The translations under genes were made by a program, and so were the position numbers. Positions 16,115 to 22,496 of a stretch of DNA of 41,340 bases are shown here, piece after piece. The DNA is taken from the NCBI GenBank assembly GCA_015061495.1, contig SUWL01000018.1, positions 1-41,340 on the forward strand. Direction: 5' to 3'. The notes under the pieces are model-generated. The model was not told where the DNA came from. It made no database searches and saw only the letters and a list, made by a program, of their open reading frames with translations. Numbering within the stretch: the stretch's first letter is position 1; each line of letters begins with the position of its first letter. Source of the DNA: Lentisphaerota bacterium. Its GTDB lineage: Bacteria; Verrucomicrobiota; Lentisphaeria; Victivallales; Victivallaceae.

Positions 16115-16847
16115 GGAAAGAGACTTTTTGCGGGTTTCCAGTTGGTATACTGCACTTGCGCCATATACGTGGGATACCAAATTCGTAAAGTTGCGTAGCG
16201 AAGCTGTTGCTGCGTTGGCATCCGGCATGGATGCAGAGGCAGCAAAGAATTTTCTTTATACAGTTGCCGGCAAAGCAACAATGAACGATCTCGCCGTCCC
16301 GATGGGCGATATCCCTGGAAATGCATTTGTGTTTGTCGATACATGTGCTCCGACGGATACTGAACGTTTTGCCAGTAAAGGCGGGGCGGTTTATTCTCCG
16401 CGCAGTGCGTTGTTTTACCTGCTTCAAAGTAAAAAAATAGCCAACGCCGCTGCCAATGGAGAAGTCGAGTATGTCTGTCTGCGACCATTCCGCAACATCA
16501 CCAAGGCCAGAGAGTTCCGTTTGTTTATTTATGAAGGAGAACTTTCTGCAATGAGCCAATACCATTTGATCCGGCATTTCCGTCGTTTGGAAGGGGTGAA
16601 AAGTAATTATTGGTCATTGGCACAGGATTTCGTGAAAAACATCGTGTGGCGGATACCGGTAAAGACCCTGGTGATAGATATCTATATTACTTCGTCAAAA
16701 GATATTTTGATCATTGACTTGAATCGCTGGGGAGAGTGTGATCCTCTGCTGTTGCGTTCATGGGAACGGGATTGGAGAGACCCTGCCGGTATTCAGGTGA
16801 TGGCTCCTCCGACGGAAGTTTCCGGAGATGTGAAAGTTTCATTTTGA
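16107..16847 (+). CDS. CDC123/D123-family ATP-grasp protein
   Basis: 246 residues. The second half follows the CDC123 pattern closely: YVCLRPFRNI, AREFRLFIYEGELSAMSQYH, then VIDIYITS, IIDLNRWGECDPLLL and a closing SWE. The first half has the expected SPRSALFYLLQSKKI block (family SPKDA followed by a leucine-rich segment). The conserved Arg, Glu, Asp and Asn positions of the ATP-grasp nucleotide and magnesium sites appear kept. In eukaryotes CDC123 assembles eIF2; bacterial members have been proposed to modify proteins or peptides, but no reaction is established. It is the last gene of an operon with def and a membrane protein. The family call is from motif recall and should be confirmed by a profile search. 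Confidence 0.78.
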   Translation: MSKERDFLRVSSWYTALAPYTWDTKFVKLRSEAVAALASGMDAEAAKNFLYTVAGKATMNDLAVPMGDIPGNAFVFVDTCAPTDTERFASKGGAVYSPRSALFYLLQSKKIANAAANGEVEYVCLRPFRNITKAREFRLFIYEGELSAMSQYHLIRHFRRLEGVKSNYWSLAQDFVKNIVWRIPVKTLVIDIYITSSKDILIIDLNRWGECDPLLLRSWERDWRDPAGIQVMAPPTEVSGDVKVSF

Positions 16848-16856
16848 GTCAAGTTT

Positions 16857-17513
16857 TTACCAGACAGGCAGCGTTTTGGCGAATTGCTTCAAAAGTTCCT
16901 GTCTTGTTTTGAAATCCGGCATCGCCTCTTTGACCAATCTCCAGAAATTCGGGGAGTGGTTCAGTTCTTTCAGGTGACTCAATTCGTGTACGATCACGTA
17001 GTCTACGGTTCCCGGCGGGCATTGGATCAGTTTCCAACTGAAAGAGACGGTTTTATCCGATGTACAGGATCCCCATCTGAATGATGCTGAAGAAATACGG
17101 ATCTTCCTGGGGGAAACACCGCAAATATTTTCCCATTTCCCGATTCTGTCTCTGATGATTGTTCCGGCAAGTTCCCGGTATAAAGTTATCAGAGAATGTT
17201 TCATCTTTTCTGCGTTACCGGCCGGGATCAGAAATGCCTGATCAAAAGTGCGCAGTCTGGCTGTGATGCGCAGCGGGTACGGAATGCCGAGCAGCATGAA
17301 TTTGCTTCCATCAGAGAAATCCGGATATGTTCTGACCGGAGTGCGTTTTTTCAACTTTTCCAATTTCGGCAGATTATTGATGACTGCCTGCCGCAAATAT
17401 GATTCGCTGACATCTTGAGGTGCAAGGATTTCCAAGATCCCATCCGGCGCAAAACGAAAAGAGATCCGTTTGCGCCGCAGAGATCTGATGATTCTGAACT
17501 CACTTATTGGCAT
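16857..17513 (-). CDS. YgjP/M48-like zinc metallopeptidase
   Basis: 218 residues from the ATG at 17513, the point where homology begins (MPISEFRIIRSLRRKRISFR). Longer in-frame starts would run far into trxB. The family marks are the WGSCT motif with its preceding strand (ISSASFRWGSC), the zinc site HELSHLKELNHSPNFW (HExxH plus third ligand), and an N-terminal strand domain. YgjP-type proteins are small cytoplasmic metal-dependent hydrolases of poorly defined substrate. The start overlaps the end of trxB by 14 bp, so the two are co-expressed. It converges on the CDC123-like gene with only 9 bp between stops and no visible terminator. Confidence 0.9.
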   Translation of the reverse strand: MPISEFRIIRSLRRKRISFRFAPDGILEILAPQDVSESYLRQAVINNLPKLEKLKKRTPVRTYPDFSDGSKFMLLGIPYPLRITARLRTFDQAFLIPAGNAEKMKHSLITLYRELAGTIIRDRIGKWENICGVSPRKIRISSASFRWGSCTSDKTVSFSWKLIQCPPGTVDYVIVHELSHLKELNHSPNFWRLVKEAMPDFKTRQELLKQFAKTLPVW

Positions 17514-18429
17514 CAGCAAGATACTTTTCTGCATCCATTGCAGCTTTTGCTCCCATACCGGCTGCAATGATCGCTTGCCGGTATCTGGAGTCTGCACAAT
17601 CTCCTGCTGCAAAAACCCCGGGAATATTGGTGAGAGTTGTATTCGGTTTAACAACGATAAAGCCGGAAACATCTGTTTCAACACCGGCATCTTTGAATAT
17701 TTTGCTGCATGGCACATGCCCTAACGCTGTGAAAATTGCCGAACATGGCAGCACAGATTCTTTGTCAAATGCACGATCCAGAATTCGCACGCCGGAAACT
17801 TTTTGATCCCCGATGATTTCAGTGATCAGGCAGTTGAGATGAAATTTTATTTTGGGATGATTTTTTGCCCGTTCTGCCATGATCAGCGAAGCGCGTAATT
17901 CGTCCCGGCGGTGGATCAGATGGACTTCTGATGCAAAACGGGTCAGAAATAAAGCCTCTTCCATTGCAGAATCTCCTCCTCCGGCAACTGCGACCGGCAC
18001 ATCTTTGTAAAAAGCTCCATCGCAAGTGGCACAGGCTGATACGCCATTGCCGAAAAGGCGCTCTTCTCCGGGAACATCCAACTTTCTCGGTGTTGCTCCG
18101 GAAGCGATAATCAACGCATCGGTTTCGATCATTCTGCCGTCTGATACCATAAGTTTATGGGGTCCAGTGGCAGACAGTTGCAGAGAGGTTATCTCTTCGT
18201 ATTCGTACAAGGCACCGAATTTTTCTGCCTGAAATTGCATGTCCATGACCAGATCAAAGCCGTTGACTCCATCCGGAAACCCCGGGAAGTTTTCCACATC
18301 GCCAGTTTGGGTAAGCAATCCTCCGGGAAGACTGCCGGCAAATACAACCGGCTTCAATCCGGCCCTGGCTGCATAGATCGCTGCAGTTGAACCTGCCGGA
18401 CCATTACCGATGATAACGAGTTTTTCCAT
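17500..18429 (-). CDS. trxB: Thioredoxin-disulfide reductase
   Basis: 309 residues, normal length. It transfers electrons from NADPH through FAD and a redox disulfide to thioredoxin. GNGPAGSTAAIYAA (FAD, residues 8-21), the active site CATC (C133-C136), the second nucleotide site GGGDSAMEEA (150-159) and the C-terminal FAD motif GVFAAGDCAD are all intact. The ATG at 18429 follows AAGGGGATAAAAT. It is divergent from the ROK gene with a 179-bp shared upstream region, and co-transcribed with the metallopeptidase downstream. Confidence 0.96.
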   Translation of the reverse strand: MEKLVIIGNGPAGSTAAIYAARAGLKPVVFAGSLPGGLLTQTGDVENFPGFPDGVNGFDLVMDMQFQAEKFGALYEYEEITSLQLSATGPHKLMVSDGRMIETDALIIASGATPRKLDVPGEERLFGNGVSACATCDGAFYKDVPVAVAGGGDSAMEEALFLTRFASEVHLIHRRDELRASLIMAERAKNHPKIKFHLNCLITEIIGDQKVSGVRILDRAFDKESVLPCSAIFTALGHVPCSKIFKDAGVETDVSGFIVVKPNTTLTNIPGVFAAGDCADSRYRQAIIAAGMGAKAAMDAEKYLADANK

Positions 18430-18544
18430 ATTTTATCCCCTTCGTTTTTTTACAAGTAACGCATCTCATTACTAAACGTACATCGAATATGCTTTTTTTT
18501 CTACTGTATTATTGGAAAAAAATTACTTTTTTTAGTTATTTTAT

Positions 18545-18572
18545 TTGACATTGGAAAAATTTGGAGTATATT
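18545..18572 (+). promoter_or_regulatory. Promoter of ROK-nagB-phosphatase operon
   Basis: A perfect -35 TTGACA (18545-18550) and -10 TATATT (18567-18572) are 16 bp apart. The same TTGACA, with a T before it, is echoed as an inverted TGTCAA at 18581-18586, so the predicted start site is bracketed by inverted half-sites. That would suit autoregulation by the ROK protein but is only suggestive. Confidence 0.6.
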
Positions 18573-18608
18573 TCATAGTATGTCAACTGTGCTAACAAAC
18601 TTTTAATT

Positions 18609-19706
18609 ATGCGTTTTACATACATATCAGGCAAACGTCGAATTTTTGAAAAATTACGCAGGGAAGGGCGGATATCCCGTGCCGAACTGGCGCGTAAATG
18701 TTCGCTTACCAGACCGGCAGTTTCTGCGATCATCGAAGAGTTGATCGCAGATGGTTTGGTTCGGGAATTGGGGCCGGGACGTTCCACCGGTGGTAAGCCG
18801 CCGATCATGCTGGAGTTTATTCCGGATGCCCGATGTGCCGTCGGTATAAATTTAGGCGGAGATGGGCAAATCGAAGGGGTTTTATGCAATTTATCTTGTG
18901 AAATACTCAATTCCGAAGCAGTAGCCTACGAAAATAATTTTGAAAATATCCTCAATGGTTGTGAACGTCTGATACGGTTGTTGTCCAACAGTATTTCCGG
19001 CAGAAATATTTCCGGGGTAGGGATCGCCGTATCAGGAGTGGTGGATAATAATGGTTTCGTATTGCAGTCGATGCTGGATATTGTTGGCAAACCGCTTGCA
19101 GAACAGTTGGAACGCAACACAGGAATACCGGTGAGGATCGATCGTCGTCCAAATGCGGCAGCTGTGGCAGAGGCACTTTTCGGAGCCGGGCGTGATGCAG
19201 CAAAACTGGTCTATTTGACCAGCGGTATCGGTGTCGGAGCCGGATTGGTCATGAATTGCGAGAGCTTTACCGGCAGCAACGGCTTTGCCGGAGAGGTTGG
19301 TAAATTGCGTTTGCCGGATTCCCGTATCCTTGAAGAAGCTGCCCGCCCGAGTGCGATGTTGAAAGAATATATTGAAAAAACCGGAAAAAGTACTGATATG
19401 AACGGTTTTATCCGGAGTTTTTTCAGTGGCGACTCCATTGCAGTGCAGCTGGTGACTGAAAATGCTCATTTTCTGGCGTACGCTGCCAGTGTTGCCGCCA
19501 ATCTTTTTGATCCGGATGCGCTGGTTTTGGGTGGCGATATTCTGGAATTCGGAGATCGGCATTTTGAAATGTTCAAAAAAGAGTTCCAATCAATGTCTGT
19601 CGCTGCCGGACTGGGGAAATGTCCGGCTCTGGTCCGTTCGATTTTTGGCAGACAGGGGGTGGCTGTCGGAGGAGCGCAAATAATTCTTGATTCGCTGGTT
19701 CAATGA
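18609..19706 (+). CDS. ROK-family transcriptional regulator lacking kinase residues
   Basis: 365 residues. An N-terminal winged helix-turn-helix (about 12-60, RISRAELARKCSLTRPAVS, then the wing GRSTGGKPP) is joined to a ROK sugar-binding domain, as in NagC, Mlc and XylR. Kinase features are lost: the ATP-site Asp is N81 (VGINLGG), the catalytic Asp of the usual NDAN motif is R180 (DRRPNAAA), and the zinc-binding Cys-rich motif is absent after GEVGKLRL. It should therefore be a pure ligand-responsive repressor or activator. With nagB 34 bp downstream, an amino-sugar phosphate or related sugar is the likely effector. The ATG has no clear ribosome site. Confidence 0.93.
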   Translation: MRFTYISGKRRIFEKLRREGRISRAELARKCSLTRPAVSAIIEELIADGLVRELGPGRSTGGKPPIMLEFIPDARCAVGINLGGDGQIEGVLCNLSCEILNSEAVAYENNFENILNGCERLIRLLSNSISGRNISGVGIAVSGVVDNNGFVLQSMLDIVGKPLAEQLERNTGIPVRIDRRPNAAAVAEALFGAGRDAAKLVYLTSGIGVGAGLVMNCESFTGSNGFAGEVGKLRLPDSRILEEAARPSAMLKEYIEKTGKSTDMNGFIRSFFSGDSIAVQLVTENAHFLAYAASVAANLFDPDALVLGGDILEFGDRHFEMFKKEFQSMSVAAGLGKCPALVRSIFGRQGVAVGGAQIILDSLVQ

Positions 19707-19740
19707 TTTGCAGTCAAATTAATAAAGAAAGGGTATAAAA

Positions 19741-20484
19741 ATGGATGTAAAGGTTTTTGACGACAAATTCGCTCTCGGCAAAGCGGCTGCCGCGCTTGGC
19801 GCTGAAAAAATCCGTGCTGCGATTGCTAAAAAAGGCAGTGCCAATGTGATCCTTGCGACCGGGGCCAGCCAGTTTGAAATGCTTGAGGCATTGCTGCAGG
19901 AAAAAAACATCGACTGGAGTGTTGTCAAATTTTTCCATCTTGATGAATATGTCGGGTTGCCAATTACTCATCCTGCAAGTTTCCGTCTCTATCTCTGGAC
20001 CCGCTTTATTCAGAAACTTCCGGTTCCGCCGGCAGCATTTTTTCCGGTCAATGGTTCTGCGGATGATATTCAGGAGGTTCTTAAAGAACTTGAGAAAAAT
20101 ATTACTGCCAACCCGATTGATGTCGCATTTGTCGGAATCGGCGAAAATGGTCACCTGGCATTCAACGATCCCCCGGCAGATTTTGATACCGAAGATGCTT
20201 ATCTGGTCATTGAATTGGAAGAGCGCTGCCGCAAGCAGCAGCTCGGCGAAGGCTGGTTCCCGACCTTTGATGATGTTCCGACCCATGCTATCAGTATGAG
20301 TGTCAAACAATGTATGAAAAGCGCTTGCATCATCAACAGTGTGCCGGATCTGCGTAAAGCAGAGGCTGTCAAAGCCGCATTGGAAGGTCCGGTTACCAAT
20401 ATGTGTGCTGCCAGTATGCTGCAGCTGCATCCTGATTGCACGACTTTTTTGGATAAAGATTCCGCATCGTTGTTGAGCAAATAA
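19741..20484 (+). CDS. nagB: Glucosamine-6-phosphate deaminase family protein
   Basis: 247 residues. The family converts glucosamine-6-phosphate to fructose-6-phosphate and ammonia, feeding amino sugars into glycolysis. ATGASQFEMLEALL (phosphate loop), FFHLDEYVG (with D68) and GIGENGHLAFNDP (133-144, H138) are clear. Two active-site positions differ from E. coli NagB: Asp141 corresponds to N136 and Glu148 to D143. The segment CRKQQLGEGWF and these changes match a second NagB subgroup that I recall from Firmicutes and PVC genomes, so the deaminase call is probable but a different sugar-phosphate substrate is possible. AAAGGG precedes the ATG. The next gene starts 2 bp later. Confidence 0.85.
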   Translation: MDVKVFDDKFALGKAAAALGAEKIRAAIAKKGSANVILATGASQFEMLEALLQEKNIDWSVVKFFHLDEYVGLPITHPASFRLYLWTRFIQKLPVPPAAFFPVNGSADDIQEVLKELEKNITANPIDVAFVGIGENGHLAFNDPPADFDTEDAYLVIELEERCRKQQLGEGWFPTFDDVPTHAISMSVKQCMKSACIINSVPDLRKAEAVKAALEGPVTNMCAASMLQLHPDCTTFLDKDSASLLSK

Positions 20485-20485
20485 G

Positions 20486-21151
20486 ATGATCACAGAATTT
20501 GTTTATGTCCGGCACGGTGAAACCGCAGCCAACCGTGCCGGGATATTGCAAGGCGGTGGAGTCAATGTTTCTTTGAATGAAAATGGTGTGAGACAGGCAC
20601 ATGCTGTTGCTGAATATCTGTCGAAGGAACATTTTGACATCGCATTTGCAAGCGAGTTGCTTCGCGCTGCAGAAACGGCCCAAATTATCGCAGAACGCAA
20701 TGTGAGTGGATTCCAACTGCATTTGGTTCCGCAGCTGCGTGAGTGGTGTTGCGGTGAAATGGATGGTATGAATTTTTCGGATATCTACAAGCGTTTTCCG
20801 GTAGAGGGTCGTTCGTTTGCCTTTGAACAGATCGAAACTCAAATGCCGGGAGGAGAATCCGGAGTCGAGTTTCAGGCGCGGGTCGCGAACTTCGTTACAG
20901 AGTTAAGTCGCACTTATGCCGGAAAAAGAATTCTGCTGGTTGCTCATGGTGGAGTTTTGCAGAGAATTTTCCGCATGGTAGCGGGGGTAGTTCAACGTGA
21001 AAACATGCTCCCGTTGGCAGGGAATGCATCTGTGAGCAGTTTTATTTATAATGATGAATTGGATGCCTGGCAACTGACCTCGTGGAATCGCAATGACCAT
21101 TTGAAAGGAATTCCCCACGCATTTGTCTCGCGTGTGATATGGCTTCATTGA
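20486..21151 (+). CDS. Histidine phosphatase (phosphoglycerate-mutase-like)
   Basis: 221 residues. The phosphohistidine motif VRHGETAANRAG has nucleophile H10, the acid/base Glu region is PQLREWCCGEMDGM, and the second active-site histidine lies in LLVAHGGVLQRIFR. This fold includes cofactor-dependent mutases and broad phosphatases; the length and the CGEMDGM pattern favour a phosphatase of the GpmB/CobC-like group. It begins one base after the nagB stop and ends in a terminator, so it is the last gene of the ROK-nagB operon. A role in dephosphorylating a sugar or nucleotide intermediate is plausible. The substrate cannot be read from sequence. Confidence 0.88.
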   Translation: MITEFVYVRHGETAANRAGILQGGGVNVSLNENGVRQAHAVAEYLSKEHFDIAFASELLRAAETAQIIAERNVSGFQLHLVPQLREWCCGEMDGMNFSDIYKRFPVEGRSFAFEQIETQMPGGESGVEFQARVANFVTELSRTYAGKRILLVAHGGVLQRIFRMVAGVVQRENMLPLAGNASVSSFIYNDELDAWQLTSWNRNDHLKGIPHAFVSRVIWLH

Positions 21152-21159
21152 TCTTATCT

Positions 21160-21195
21160 GCTGCCTGAGTTTTATTTTCCGGCAGCGTTTTTTTT
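21160..21195 (+). terminator. Rho-independent terminator after histidine phosphatase gene
   Basis: A 6-bp GC stem GCTGCC (21160-21165) pairs with GGCAGC (21181-21186) around a 15-base loop, followed by G and eight T (21188-21195). It starts 9 bases after the stop of the phosphatase gene. Confidence 0.7.
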
Positions 21196-21207
21196 GCAAT
21201 TTTATTT

Positions 21208-22041
21208 TTAATCGTACAGTTTGGTGAATAAGATTTTGCACATATTGTCAGTCCGCTGCCGGATGATCGCTTCAGCCTGTTCGATATACTGCATGGCATC
21301 ATGCATATATGTTGTACTGTCGTTTTCATCTTTCCAATGATAGTTGCCTGCAAATATTTTTACGGGAATCATCCCGGCGGTACAATAATCCGTCAGCAGT
21401 AATCCCCGGGCAAAACAGCAGAAACCGTCAATCCCCATAAATTTGTCAAAACAAAAGTGATTGACCGAAACCAGTTTTTTCAAGATGTCATTTTGTTGAG
21501 GTGAAGCTGTCAGGATATTATACAATTCGATGAGAAACTGGTCAAAAAAATCATGCCAGTCATTTGTTCCGCGATAGCAGTTTATTGTGGTATTATCAGC
21601 CCGCCAATTAGGTAAAACAGCATAATTGCCAAGCAAATGACAGATTTTTCTGAACCGGCGCACTTTTTCCCGGATTTCATCAGACGGCGCATATTTTTCC
21701 AATCCGTAAAAGTGCCCCGGATAATTGGGATTTGCTTTGCCGAACATGGTGTGAAAGGTGTTTAAGGTTTCGCCCCGGTATTGTCTGCTGCCGCTGCCGC
21801 AATTGTTCATTGATAATCCGGGAAGCAGATCCTGCCAGAGAATGACATAAATTGCCCGCATGATATTCGTGTCATCGCAATCAAATTTTCTTCCAGGGCA
21901 ACCGAATTTTTGCGAAGAATACAACGTTTCAAAATCGAAATTACGGATGTTGTTAAGATCACCGGACAGGTGGTCGTTGATAAAGTCTGAAATCAATTTT
22001 TTGGCATCATGTCCCATGATAAATCTTTTCTTTATTTGCAT
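21208..22041 (-). CDS. Unrecognised 277-residue protein
   Basis: I do not recognise this protein with confidence. It has no signal peptide or membrane helix and should be cytoplasmic. It is rich in aromatic residues, Asn and Asp. Motif-like segments are RGETLNTFHTMFG (about 88-100), GHFYGLEKY, LLGNYAVLPNWRADN and YRGTNDWHDFFDQFL, which recall a loosely defined family of phage- and island-associated cytoplasmic proteins; this is a weak impression only. Start may be the ATG at 22041 or the one at 22017 (MGHDAKK); neither has a strong ribosome site. It stands alone, convergent with the phosphatase gene and divergent from the HD-glycohydrolase gene across a 455-bp gap. Confidence 0.75.
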   Translation of the reverse strand: MQIKKRFIMGHDAKKLISDFINDHLSGDLNNIRNFDFETLYSSQKFGCPGRKFDCDDTNIMRAIYVILWQDLLPGLSMNNCGSGSRQYRGETLNTFHTMFGKANPNYPGHFYGLEKYAPSDEIREKVRRFRKICHLLGNYAVLPNWRADNTTINCYRGTNDWHDFFDQFLIELYNILTASPQQNDILKKLVSVNHFCFDKFMGIDGFCCFARGLLLTDYCTAGMIPVKIFAGNYHWKDENDSTTYMHDAMQYIEQAEAIIRQRTDNMCKILFTKLYD

Positions 22042-22203
22042 TGTTTTTGTTGGAATGTCTTAAATTTTGTAAAACTTGCATTCAAAATTTGTTGATTGCG
22101 ATGATCACAAACACAAAAATATATCACAAACATTATGATTTGTCAACTGCTCAATAACGTCTTGATTAACATGGTTTGCCTCTGTGTTGTGAATTGAAAC
22201 GGG

Positions 22204-22315
22204 GGATGCAATGCGATCATCCTTCGCCGAGACTCCGGCGGACGTAAAATCAAATACCTCCTTACCACAGTTGTGAGTACATCGTAAGCTTAAGCAAAGA
22301 GGCAGCTCTACTGCC
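22204..22315. other. Run of stem-loops, possible structured RNA or repeat remnant
   Basis: Consecutive inverted repeats are GGATG/CATCC (22204-22208 with 22218-22222), CGCCG/CGGCG (22225-22229 with 22236-22240), CTTAC/GTAAG (22261-22265 with 22284-22288) enclosing CACA/TGTG, and GGCAG/CTGCC (22301-22305 with 22311-22315). The density and the GC contrast with the flanks suggest a structured non-coding element. I could not match it to any riboswitch, tmRNA, 6S or RNase P signature I know. Confidence 0.4.
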
Positions 22316-22392
22316 GCCGCAGGGCGATTTCGTGGAGAAGCAGCGCACATCACAATAGATGGGACAGTCACGAAAAATTCAACTGCGATTGC

Positions 22393-22420
22393 TTGAAAAC
22401 AATAAAAATTATGTTATTTT
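22393..22420 (+). promoter_or_regulatory. Weak candidate promoter for HD-glycohydrolase gene
   Basis: TTGAAA (22393-22398) and TATTTT (22415-22420) are 16 bp apart. The ATG at 22497 follows AAAGGAGC after about 70 bases of leader. Confidence 0.3.
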
Positions 22421-22496
22421 ATGCAAAGAAATAATGTATTATTCAGTGGCGCGTTTGGGAATCTTTCTGCTCATCCGCAAATGAAAGGAGCAAACA

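Larger units (their letters stand above)
22042..22496. other. 455-bp intergenic region with AT-rich flanks and structured core
   Basis: No gene that I can support. The left part (22042-22180) is AT-rich and holds two direct copies of ATCACAAACA (22104-22113 and 22123-22132). The middle (about 22187-22355) is distinctly more GC-rich and full of short inverted repeats. The right part holds a weak promoter for the HD-glycohydrolase gene. An 88-codon open frame crosses the core on the minus strand (22105-22371) but lacks a ribosome site and any family resemblance. Confidence 0.7.

Noticed and set aside
16011-16577. 188-codon minus-strand frame opposite the membrane-protein and CDC123 genes
   Set aside because: It is antisense to two coupled genes with better start sites and protein features.
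22187-22355. Riboswitch, tmRNA, 6S RNA or RNase P RNA
   Set aside because: None of the signature sequences that I know for these classes is visible on either strand.
22105-22371. 88-codon minus-strand frame from a GTG at 22371
   Set aside because: There is no ribosome site or recognisable family, and it coincides with the stem-loop block. Left open as a low chance.
22143-22386. Direct repeat TCAACTGC at 22143-22150 and 22379-22386 as a target duplication around the structured block
   Set aside because: The sequences just inside do not form terminal inverted repeats. About one or two such 8-mer pairs are expected by chance in a region this size.
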